7,661 nucleotides of DNA from Hyphomicrobiales bacterium (GCA_026400425.1 JAPLPC010000091.1:16554-24214), one strand, 5' to 3'; shown: positions 1 through 5,957, counted from the stretch's first letter. Notes: a model not told the origin generated them from the sequence alone. Program-made: numbers and translations.

Positions 1-170
1 AACACGTCGTCGAACACGGCGATCTGGGCTGCCGAGTACTCGGCGGCATGATTGATGAACAGATCCGTGACCCGGCGCAGCATGTCGACGCGGCGGGCGA
101 CGTTGCCGTGCGCCAGCGCGGTTTGCAGTTCGTCGAGCAAATTGGCAGACAATGGCGATTTGAAAACCAT
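1..170 (-). CDS. DUF2336-like protein, N-terminal fragment (cut by window start)
   Basis: Reading the minus strand from the ATG at 170 gives 56 open codons that run off the left edge. The protein begins MVFKSPLSANLLDELQTALA and continues with a helical, Arg-rich segment (ARRVDMLRRVTDLFIN, residues 25-40). This matches my memory of the start of DUF2336 proteins, helical repeat proteins of unknown function that are common in Bradyrhizobium and relatives. A good ribosome site, AGGA in the context CCAGGATAGAGCC, sits just before the ATG and fixes the start. It lies 81 bases downstream of the diguanylate cyclase gene on the same strand, so the two could share a transcript, although the gap is large enough for a separate promoter. 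The family call is from recognition of a short N-terminus only; the rest of the gene is outside the window. Confidence 0.7.
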   Translation of the reverse strand, partial: MVFKSPLSANLLDELQTALAHGNVARRVDMLRRVTDLFINHAAEYSAAQIAVFDDV

Positions 171-251
171 GGCTCTATCCTGGAGGCATCGATCCGTCGC
201 CCGTTCCCGGTCGCCGCAGGAGTCAAACGGATCGTCGCAGACTCAAAAAAG

Positions 252-1400
252 TCACGCGACGGCAATCCGATTTCGCCCACGATTCTTTGCTGCGTAAAGG
301 GCAAGGTCGGCGCGAGCAAGTACGGATTCACACGTTTCGTTAGGGCGCAACGCGGCGACACCCGCAGAAATGGTCACGGTCATGCCGTCAGACAGCGCGC
401 TCCAGTCGAGATCCTCGACGATGGCGCGCAAACGGTCGAGCATGCGCGTGCCGCGATCGTGGTCGGTGTCCGGCAGCACCAGCAGAAATTCCTCACCGCC
501 GAAACGGCCGAATTTGTCGGTGGCTCGGATATTGGCAAAGATGCTGATGGCGAATGTGCGCAGCACTTCGTCGCCGGTCAGATGGCCGAAGCGGTCGTTG
601 ACCTGCTTGAAATTGTCGAGATCGATCAAGGCCACGGTGCAGGACTTGGCAGTCAGCCGGTAGTCGACGACCTCGTCGTCGAGCAGCTTCATGATGCTGC
701 GCCGGTTCAGCGCCCCGGTGAGTTCGTCGGCTTCAGCCAGCTCCTCGATCCGCTTATAGGCGGTCTCGAGCGCTGCGCTGCGACGATACAGGCTGTCGCG
801 AATGCGGGTTGCAAACATGTTGATGAACATGATGCGGCCCAGCGTTGCGGCGAAGACCATCAGCGTGCTGGCACGTTCGAGCATGCTGGCCGCCGGCAGG
901 GTGATCGGCAGCTCCGCCAGGGTGTAGACCGCCACCACACCGGCCGTCATGAGCGCACAGGCCAGGGCGCCACGCAGCGGCGGGGCACGGAAGGCGATCA
1001 CATTGGCGATCAGGAAAAACGCGCACAGGAAGACGACGGCGACGGCCGGGGCCGCGTAGATGAAGGCCAACATCATCGCGCAGGTCGCGGCCGTGTAGGG
1101 CCCTGCGACGAAGTGATCCTGCCAATCATCGGTCCTTCCGCTCTCGGAAGCGGCCACGAAGATGGCAACCTTGCAGGTCGCGCAGACTGCATAGGCCGCG
1201 ACCAGCGCGATGGAAATCGTGCCGGCTGCCACGAACATCGCGAGCAAGCCGATATTGATCAGGTGGCTCGCTGCAGCCGTGGCCAGCGTCTGGCGCCGTC
1301 GCCGCAACCGGCGCGCCCGCTGCAGCGGCAACGGCTCGCCATCGACGGCTTCAAAGTCGCCGTTGGCAGCATCGTAGAATGAAGCGAAGGTTGCCGTCAT
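252..1400 (-). CDS. Membrane-bound GGDEF diguanylate cyclase
   Basis: A 382-residue protein predicted to make cyclic di-GMP from two GTP at the inner membrane. Residues 1-40 are cytoplasmic and end in an Arg-rich stretch (RARRLRRRR, 28-36). Residues about 46-197 hold five or six hydrophobic segments (about 46-70, 102-136, 144-165, 176-197) forming a membrane sensor that I do not assign to a named family. A short helix (about 205-224) leads into the GGDEF domain, residues about 224-380. The domain has the entry motif DELTGALNRR (225-234), the metal/GTP region ALIDLDNFKQVND (257-269) and an intact active site GGEEF (301-305). An RxxD product-inhibition site (R292-D295, RATD) lies five residues before it, so the enzyme should be active and feedback-inhibited. 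There is no EAL domain. The start ATG at 1400 has no strong ribosome site, but no better in-frame ATG lies upstream. The gene is divergent from the ECF sigma gene. Confidence 0.93.
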   Translation of the reverse strand: MTATFASFYDAANGDFEAVDGEPLPLQRARRLRRRRQTLATAAASHLINIGLLAMFVAAGTISIALVAAYAVCATCKVAIFVAASESGRTDDWQDHFVAGPYTAATCAMMLAFIYAAPAVAVVFLCAFFLIANVIAFRAPPLRGALACALMTAGVVAVYTLAELPITLPAASMLERASTLMVFAATLGRIMFINMFATRIRDSLYRRSAALETAYKRIEELAEADELTGALNRRSIMKLLDDEVVDYRLTAKSCTVALIDLDNFKQVNDRFGHLTGDEVLRTFAISIFANIRATDKFGRFGGEEFLLVLPDTDHDRGTRMLDRLRAIVEDLDWSALSDGMTVTISAGVAALRPNETCESVLARADLALYAAKNRGRNRIAVA

Positions 1401-1810
1401 CGATCATATGCGCCAGGTTTCATTTGTGGAACTTTAGGTTCCCAAGCCTTTAAATTTGGTGTTGATGTCGGGGTGGCCATGTCGGCTGCTTGGGATCAAC
1501 GCGCCAAAGCGGCATCCGTCTGCTGTGGCTTGATCGAGGTTGGGGGCGCTGCCGATGGCTGATCGCACGCGACATCGTCCTGACCGGCTTGCAACTGTTG
1601 AGGGCGTCGCGCGACCACACCGTGAAATGACGTGAACTTGTTCGAAATCGCCTCACTTTGTGGTACCAGTCTACGTGCGCCGCTGCGGGTCGAGGCATTT
1701 GCGCACCCATCCCGCCCGCGGGCCGCCTGTCGCCCGCCTAAGTCCGAGAATTTTGCCTTGCGTGTCGAACCTCCCGTGAAACCATCCCGACTAACCTTGC
1801 GAGACGGACA
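1401..1810. other. Divergent intergenic region between diguanylate cyclase and ECF sigma genes
   Basis: About 410 bases with no convincing gene. It must carry the promoters of the leftward cyclase and the rightward sigma gene. The end near the cyclase is AT-rich (about 1411-1460) and contains the inverted repeat GGAAC-TTTAG-GTTCC. Short open frames on both strands (for example 1632-1814 on plus, beginning GTG, and 1450-1710 on minus) have Arg/Pro/Ser-rich translations without recognisable domains and look like chance frames of GC-rich DNA. I could not identify a confident ECF-type promoter (a -35 GAAC with a matching -10) upstream of the sigma gene. Confidence 0.6.
1428..1442. promoter_or_regulatory. 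Short inverted repeat GGAAC-N5-GTTCC upstream of diguanylate cyclase
   Basis: Perfect five-base arms, GGAAC (1428-1432) and GTTCC (1438-1442), separated by TTTAG. It lies 28-42 bases upstream of the cyclase start, in an AT-rich segment, which is where an operator or promoter element would sit. The arm GGAAC resembles the -35 element of general-stress (EcfG) promoters, but I see no correctly spaced CGTT -10 on either strand. It may instead be a repressor operator or chance. Confidence 0.3.
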
Positions 1811-2380
1811 GTGAACGCGACCCAGGCGACGTCGGATGACATCCTGATTGGCCGGATCGCGCAGGGCGATCGCGTTGCCATGCAGGTTCTTTACGGGCGT
1901 CATCACGTCCGGGTATTTCGCTTCGGCCTGCGGCTGGTGCGGAACGAACAGATAGCGGAGGACCTTATCAGCGAGGTGTTCCTGGATGTGTGGCGCCAGG
2001 CGGGCAAGTTCGAGGGGCGCTCTGCGGTCTCGACCTGGCTGTTGGCAATTACGCGGTTCAAGGCGTTGTCCGCATTACGGAAACGCAAGGACGCCGAACT
2101 GGATGACGCCACCGCCAATGCGATCGAGGATACGTCCGACGATCCTGAGGTGACAGTCCAGAAGAAGGATAAGGGTGACGCCTTGCGACGTTGTCTGTCG
2201 TCGCTGTCGGCAGAGCATCGCGAGATCATCGACCTCGTCTACTACCACGAGAAATCCGTGGAGGAGGTGGCCGGGCTGGTTGGAATTCCTGAGAACACCG
2301 TGAAAACGCGCTTGTTCTATGCGCGGAAGAAATTGGCCGAGCTGCTGAAGGCAGCCGGCGTCGAACGAGGCTGGCCATGA
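1811..2380 (+). CDS. ECF-family RNA polymerase sigma factor
   Basis: A 189-residue group IV sigma factor that would redirect RNA polymerase to a small regulon. Region sigma-2 spans about residues 23-92: the core-binding helix with AEDLISEVFLDVWRQAGKFE (49-68) and the -10 recognition part with STWLLAITRFKALSALRKR (74-92). A variable acidic linker (94-118) is followed by sigma-4 (about 125-178), with the -35-binding helix-turn-helix VEEVAGLVGIPENTVKTRLF (150-169). The start is GTG, chosen because no in-frame ATG precedes the conserved region and the family N-terminus fits. A weak purine-rich site (GAGACGGA) lies just upstream. The last codon overlaps the next gene in an ATGA, which couples it to the anti-sigma factor. 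Length is normal for an ECF sigma. The activating signal is unknown; the partner suggests membrane or periplasmic sensing. Confidence 0.94.
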   Translation: MNATQATSDDILIGRIAQGDRVAMQVLYGRHHVRVFRFGLRLVRNEQIAEDLISEVFLDVWRQAGKFEGRSAVSTWLLAITRFKALSALRKRKDAELDDATANAIEDTSDDPEVTVQKKDKGDALRRCLSSLSAEHREIIDLVYYHEKSVEEVAGLVGIPENTVKTRLFYARKKLAELLKAAGVERGWP

Positions 2381-3156
2381 CGGCGATGAGCAACAAGTTG
2401 CCGGAGCAAGAGCCGGGGGAAATCGAAGCCCTGTTGCCTTGGCATGCCGCGGGCACTCTCAACGCGCGCGACACGCAGCGCGTCAGGGAGGCGCTTGCCC
2501 GCGATGCCGATCTGGCACGGCAATATGACGTAATCCGCGAGGAATATGCCGAGACCATCGCGCTGAACGAAAGCCTTGGTGCACCATCCGGGCGCGCCAT
2601 GCAGAAGCTGTTTGCGGCCATCGATGCCGAGCCGGCCCGCCAGGATACGTCGAACACGGTCGGCTTTGGCGCGCGCCTGACCGGATTCTTCGCATCGCTG
2701 ACGCCGCGCACCCTGATGGCCGGCACCGCCATCGGCTGTCTCGCCATCATGCTGCAGGCCGGCGTGATCGGCAGCATCGTCATGCAGCGCGAGGACGGCG
2801 GTACGCGGCCGGCTTTACAGGAACGGGCCGCACCGACAGCCGCGCCGAGCGCTGTACCCGCACCGGTCGCGCGCAGCGCGCCGGCCGTCACCACCCGGTC
2901 GATGCAGTCGGCATCGCCCGCTGCCACCGCGGCGGATGGCGCAACCCGCCTGATCGTCCGCTTCGCACCGACGGCCCGGGTGTCCGATATCACCGCCTTG
3001 CTTGACGCCTATCAGGGCACGATCGTCGGCAACGACAAGGATGGCCTGTTCCGGCTCCAATTCGGCAGCCAGACCATGACCAAAGATCAGGTCGCCGGCC
3101 TGATCCGTCGGCTCGAAAACGAGAAGATCGTCGGCATGGCGGGGCCGGCGCCTTAA
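2377..3156 (+). CDS. Membrane-spanning anti-sigma factor (zinc-free N-domain, propeptide-like periplasmic C-domain)
   Basis: A 259-residue protein predicted to hold the upstream ECF sigma factor inactive. Residues 1-110 form a cytoplasmic helical anti-sigma domain that begins with the typical LLPWHAAGTLNARD (19-32). Unlike zinc anti-sigma domains it has no HxxxCxxC; its only cysteine, C121, lies in the membrane segment. One transmembrane helix spans about 113-136. A Pro/Ala-rich linker (about 143-186) leads to a compact C-terminal domain (about 190-254) containing RLIVRFAPTARVSDITALLD and DGLFRLQFG. That pattern resembles inhibitor-I9 / fervidolysin-type propeptides of S8 proteases. The start at 2377 overlaps the sigma stop (ATGA) and has GAGG six bases upstream; an ATG at 2386 is a less likely alternative. 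In related genomes I recall an S8 protease next to such pairs, but none follows here. Confidence 0.88.
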   Translation: MTAMSNKLPEQEPGEIEALLPWHAAGTLNARDTQRVREALARDADLARQYDVIREEYAETIALNESLGAPSGRAMQKLFAAIDAEPARQDTSNTVGFGARLTGFFASLTPRTLMAGTAIGCLAIMLQAGVIGSIVMQREDGGTRPALQERAAPTAAPSAVPAPVARSAPAVTTRSMQSASPAATAADGATRLIVRFAPTARVSDITALLDAYQGTIVGNDKDGLFRLQFGSQTMTKDQVAGLIRRLENEKIVGMAGPAP

Positions 3157-3193
3157 GCCGGCGGCGGCCCGTTTTGCGATCAAGCCGCCAGAC

Positions 3194-3217
3194 GGCGCCC
3201 CCGCGGCGCCTCGTTTG
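3194..3217 (+). terminator. Possible terminator hairpin downstream of the anti-sigma gene
   Basis: GGCGCC (3194-3199) and GGCGCC (3205-3210) can pair around a five-base CCCGC loop, followed by TCGTTT. The stem is short but all GC, and the T tract is only three bases, so this is a weak intrinsic terminator at best. A second hairpin, GCCGGC-N7-GCCGGC (3144-3162), spans the anti-sigma stop codon and has no T tract. Confidence 0.3.
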
Positions 3218-3248
3218 ACCCCGTAGAGCCCCCGCAACGACGTCCGTG

Positions 3249-3290
3249 TTAACGGCGCATTAAGATTATCGGGGTTAACGATAAGCTAAC
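3249..3290 (+). promoter_or_regulatory. Two tandem CtrA-type boxes
   Basis: The first box is TTAA-CGGCGCA-TTAA (3249-3263), an exact match to the CtrA core TTAA-N7-TTAA. The second, TTAA-CGATAAG-CTAAC (3275-3290), has the same spacing, with one mismatch in the second half-site. The boxes start 26 bases apart, in an AT-rich island between GC-rich genes. CtrA is the cell-cycle response regulator of alphaproteobacteria and normally binds over or near the -35 of its promoters. The boxes face the 3508-4044 gene and lie downstream of the anti-sigma gene, so the small gene is the likely target. An inverted repeat is superimposed on them: CGTGTTA (3245-3251) with TAACACG (3287-3293), and TTATCG (3266-3271) with CGATAA (3279-3284). 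Confidence 0.6.
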
Positions 3291-3435
3291 ACGTTCGGTC
3301 GAATCTGTTTCATCGGAGAGTGGGTAGGGCGCCATTCGCCCGCCAGGTTTGATGGACCGGACAACACTTGGCCTGTCAGAAATGTTCGCCCGGAAAATGA
3401 CTAAATCTGGACACATTTCGCTCGACCGTTGGCGT

Positions 3436-3444
3436 TTTTCCACA
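3436..3444 (+). promoter_or_regulatory. DnaA-box-like sequence TTTTCCACA
   Basis: TTTTCCACA fits the relaxed DnaA box TTWTNCACA. It lies between the CtrA-type boxes and the small gene, with GANTC (CcrM methylation) sites on either side at 3301-3305 (GAATC) and 3469-3473 (GATTC). A single nine-base match can arise by chance; the value is in the clustering. Confidence 0.35.
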
Positions 3445-3507
3445 GATTGTATCCCAGTACTGTTCAGTGATTCTGTTGCGTTGCTTCCGTTTTTCTCTTG
3501 CGCGGAC

Positions 3508-4044
3508 ATGCACATGTCACTGCATCCTTTATTTGCCGGGTCGGCGGCGTCGCATGACGGCGAAACCCGGACCCGGGAGATCGCCCGACGATGGGCCGAC
3601 CTAGCCAAGCAGCGTCTCGATTACCTGACGGAGCTGTTTGATACCGGCCGCTGGCGCCGCTATCACAGCGAAGCTGATTTCCTCGACAACATCCAGGAAG
3701 CCAAGGATGCGGTCACGCGTTGGCGGGCCATGGCCGACGGCATCTTTGTAGCGCCTGCGATTCGCAACGAGCCGCCGGCGCACCGCCGCATTGCTGCGAC
3801 TGACATCGTGGCGACCAATGTCGTTATGGCCGAGGCCGTATCGATCGCGCAGCACCATGGCGAGGTGTTGTCGTTCGAAGATCATCGCGATGCCGCGCGC
3901 AAACCGCATATCGCCGTAAGCGACGTGATGGAGTACCAGGCTGATGCGCGCGATGACGCGGCGCTGCCTGCGCCGACGCCGCTCGATCTGTTCGATCAAG
4001 ACGCCATCGTCGCTCGCTATCCAATGCTGCGCGCCGCGATGTGA
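3508..4044 (+). CDS. TIGR03809-like small protein of unknown function
   Basis: From the ATG at 3508 this encodes 178 residues; no enzymatic motif is visible. The recognisable core is near the N-terminus (residues about 20-76): REIARRWADLAKQRLDYLTE, then LFDTGRWRRYHSEADFL and a helical segment ending in AVTRWRAMADG. I associate this core with TIGR03809, a family of unknown function in the Bradyrhizobium/Rhodopseudomonas group. The C-terminal half is variable, ending in PAPTPLDLFDQDAIVARYPM. No signal peptide or membrane helix is seen. The start is uncertain. The frame is open back to an ATG at 3352, but codons 3352-3507 have only about half G/C at third positions and overlap regulatory motifs, so I treat them as leader. 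ATG 3514 is another option, and neither has a clear ribosome site. The gene converges on the beta-helix gene, with 59 bases between stops. Confidence 0.78.
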   Translation: MHMSLHPLFAGSAASHDGETRTREIARRWADLAKQRLDYLTELFDTGRWRRYHSEADFLDNIQEAKDAVTRWRAMADGIFVAPAIRNEPPAHRRIAATDIVATNVVMAEAVSIAQHHGEVLSFEDHRDAARKPHIAVSDVMEYQADARDDAALPAPTPLDLFDQDAIVARYPMLRAAM

Positions 4045-4060
4045 ATTGATGTTTCTCCCG

Positions 4061-4075
4061 CGCTCGCAATGACGG
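4061..4075. repeat. Short remnant of a common rhizobial intergenic repeat (CGCTCGCAATGACGG)
   Basis: In the 59-base gap between two convergent genes, CGCTCGCAATGACGG is the reverse complement of CCGTCATTGCGAGCG. I remember that string as the core of a very abundant intergenic repeat in Bradyrhizobium and relatives. Only this core is present here, without the rest of the element, so it may be a decayed copy or coincidence. Confidence 0.35.
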
Positions 4076-4103
4076 CTGAAACAGGTGCGGAATCGAACGC
4101 GCC

Positions 4104-5468
4104 TTAACGCACCGTGTTCCCCGACAGCGCGATCTGCGCAAAGCTCTGCGCGCCCTTGGCGGTGAGGTCGGACGTGGTCGGCCTGGCGTGATCGAGGCCG
4201 ACCACAGCGCCGCGTGCAGCTCCTGAAATCATGTTGTTACTGACCAGCGCCGTACCTGCGCCGGGCATCACCGAGACGCCGATGCCGACAAAGGCGTTGC
4301 GCACCACATTGCCCGAGATCGCGACGTCGCGCAGATATTTGCCCCAGCCGGCGAGGATGCCGACGGACGGCGCATTCTCCACCACATTGCCGCTCACCGT
4401 CGCGTCCGCTTCCACATAGATTCCGACGCCGGCATCGTCGTCCGGCGCGGTGCCGATCGGGCGCTTCGGAATGAGGTTGCGGATGATGTTGCCCTGGACC
4501 ACGGCGATGCGTCCGCCTTCGTTGAAGTTGCACACCGAGACGCCGAATGCCGCGCCGTCTACCGTGTTGTTGGCGATGACGGCACCCTCGAAGGCGAATT
4601 CGGAATACAGCGCGACCTCGCGCACCTGCGAGACGCTGTTGCCGGTGATGTGAATGTTCGATGCCGAATTGCCGCGCACGGCGGAGTAGTCGCAATTGCG
4701 GATGCGATTGCCGGACACGATGACATTGCCGGCACGAAATGCGTTGATGGCATTGCCATATTGTCCAGAGCCGCCGGGGCCGGCCTTGATGTCCTCGATG
4801 CGGTTGTCGATGACTTGGGTGCCGTCGTCGCCGATGGCGCTGCGCAGGATCTCGATGCCGTTGCTGCGGGTGTTGACGATGGTGTTCTGCGCGACCAGCA
4901 GGCCGTTGCCATCGACGGAGACGATGGCAGTCGTGCCGATGTCCGACAGATCGTTGCCGCGCAGCGCGCCGGCGCATTGTTCGAGCCAGATCCCGGCATT
5001 GCCGCTTTTGACGATGGTGCAGTCGTCGATCCGGATCGCGTTGCTCTGCGTGAACTGCACCAGCCCGCGACGCGGCGGCATCGTTGTGTAGTTGCCGTCG
5101 AGCGTGAGGCCGTTCAGGCTGACATAATCGGCGCCCTGTGCCTCCAGCAGCGTGCCGCCGCCGCCCGTGAAAGTGAGCGTGGTAGCGCCGCGGATGCCCA
5201 CCAGCTGCGTGCCGCGGGCGAGTTTCAAGGTCTGAGTGCGATAATTTCCAGGCGGCAGCACCAATGGCGCCTGCAGCCGCGTGGCGTCGTCGATGGCGCG
5301 TTGCAGCGTGCGGGTCTGATCGTCCTGCGTATTCGAGCGCACGCCATACTGGGTTGCATCGCGGCCAAGCGCCGACGGCAGCGGCGCCGCCTGCGCCTTC
5401 GATGCGACCAATACGCCGGCCGCACCGAGCGCGGAGACATTCAGCAACTGACGGCGATCGGTGATCAT
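4104..5468 (-). CDS. Tat-exported right-handed beta-helix repeat protein (TIGR03808-like)
   Basis: A 454-residue protein, counted from the ATG at 5468. The N-terminus carries a twin-arginine signal: DRRQLL (4-9), a hydrophobic stretch to about 22, and a likely cleavage site after AQA (25-27). The opening of the mature part is typical of pectate-lyase-like beta helices (RTLQRAIDDA, 53-62; LVLPPGNYRT, 69-78). Degenerate coils built on a G/N-N-x-I/V step run from about 110 to the end, for example SGNRIRN (252-258), TGNSVS (275-280), QGNIIRN (325-331), SGNVVEN (359-365), SGNVVRN (385-391) and SGNTVR at the C-terminus. This agrees with TIGR03808, twin-arginine repeat proteins of Rhizobiales of unknown function. 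The in-frame ATG at 5504 would put 12 residues before the Tat motif and has no ribosome site, so 5468 is preferred. No catalytic residues are identifiable. A periplasmic location is inferred. Confidence 0.86.
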   Translation of the reverse strand: MITDRRQLLNVSALGAAGVLVASKAQAAPLPSALGRDATQYGVRSNTQDDQTRTLQRAIDDATRLQAPLVLPPGNYRTQTLKLARGTQLVGIRGATTLTFTGGGGTLLEAQGADYVSLNGLTLDGNYTTMPPRRGLVQFTQSNAIRIDDCTIVKSGNAGIWLEQCAGALRGNDLSDIGTTAIVSVDGNGLLVAQNTIVNTRSNGIEILRSAIGDDGTQVIDNRIEDIKAGPGGSGQYGNAINAFRAGNVIVSGNRIRNCDYSAVRGNSASNIHITGNSVSQVREVALYSEFAFEGAVIANNTVDGAAFGVSVCNFNEGGRIAVVQGNIIRNLIPKRPIGTAPDDDAGVGIYVEADATVSGNVVENAPSVGILAGWGKYLRDVAISGNVVRNAFVGIGVSVMPGAGTALVSNNMISGAARGAVVGLDHARPTTSDLTAKGAQSFAQIALSGNTVR

Positions 5469-5957
5469 GGCGCAAATCCGATGACAGGCGATGCCGCGCA
5501 ACATACGCGATTGCCCGGCGGCGCAGGCGACTGCTGCGGAGGAAGGTTAATGGCAGGCGTGGGAAGGATCGGCCTCACTGCTACCATTGCCGGTGTCGTC
5601 GTCATCGTCACGGCGAAGCTGCCCTCTTCGTGGAAGCGACACGCCTCTTCTCCCTCTCCCGCGCTTGCGGGGGAGGGCCGGGGTGGGGCGCCCCACGTGA
5701 CATCGGCGTTTGTGGCTTCCCCCACCCTGACCCTCCCCCGCCAGCGGGAGAGGGGACATGACGGCCGGAGCGGGACAAGCCGACACGCGGAGCCAGCGCA
5801 AGCGATAAGGCTCGCGGCGTCCAAATGCGATTGTGACACATTCGTTCCCGGCCGGTACAAAAATAATTGAATAGGCCGTTCCGCACTGTGGTTGTTAATG
5901 TCGAAGCTTAGAACTACTCGAGTGTAGGCGTACATTCGACGACACAGGACAACAGCG
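5469..5957. other. Intergenic region between beta-helix gene and molybdenum hydroxylase operon
   Basis: About 490 bases between divergent genes. It should hold the promoter of the leftward Tat protein (near 5469-5550) and of the rightward hydroxylase operon (in the AT-richer stretch about 5850-5957). The middle is occupied by an inverted pair of REP-like repeats (5651-5755). I find no convincing -35/-10 pair. Open frames crossing this stretch (for example 5465-5983 on minus) translate the repeats into Pro/Arg-rich sequence and are not genes. Confidence 0.6.
5651..5755. repeat. Inverted pair of GC-rich REP-like palindromic elements
   Basis: The left unit (5651-5688), TCCCTCTCCCGC..GCGGGGGAGGG followed by CCGGGGTGGGG, reappears in reverse complement at about 5719-5755 as CCCCCACCCTGACCCTCCCCC followed by GCCAGCGGGAGAGGGGA. 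Each unit has its own internal hairpin, CCC-TCTCCCGC around GCGGGGGAGGG, and the two units can pair with each other across a spacer of about 30 bases. The left unit runs into a perfect 14-base palindrome, GTGGGGCGCCCCAC (5683-5696). This is the style of the dispersed 'CCCTCCCCCGC' intergenic repeats common in Bradyrhizobiaceae and resembles a BIME of enterobacteria. It may act as a transcription stop or mRNA-stabilising structure, but no such role is shown by the sequence. Confidence 0.8.

Noticed and set aside
48..1382. 444-codon open frame on the plus strand
   Set aside because: It is antisense to the diguanylate cyclase gene. Its translation is rich in His, Gln, Arg and Asp with no domain, as expected for the opposite strand of a GC-rich gene.
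1428..1450. EcfG-type general stress promoter starting at GGAAC
   Set aside because: On neither strand is there a CGTT-like -10 element at 16-18 bases from GGAAC.
1632..1814. 60-codon GTG-started frame just upstream of the sigma gene
   Set aside because: No ribosome site, no recognisable similarity, and it overlaps the sigma start; the most probable explanation is chance.
2226..2993. 255-codon minus-strand open frame opposite the anti-sigma gene
   Set aside because: Ser/Arg/Ala-rich shadow; the plus-strand frame has coupled translation and a coherent domain layout.
3249..3473. Replication origin, because CtrA, DnaA and GANTC motifs cluster here
   Set aside because: Only one DnaA-like box is present, there is no extended AT-rich unwinding region, and none of the usual origin neighbours (hemE, dnaA, parAB, maf) is in the window. 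A cell-cycle-controlled promoter explains the motifs more simply.
4650..5870. 406-codon plus-strand open frame
   Set aside because: It is antisense to the Tat beta-helix gene and continues through the REP-like repeat. The opposing frame has a clear signal peptide and repeat structure, so this one is a shadow.
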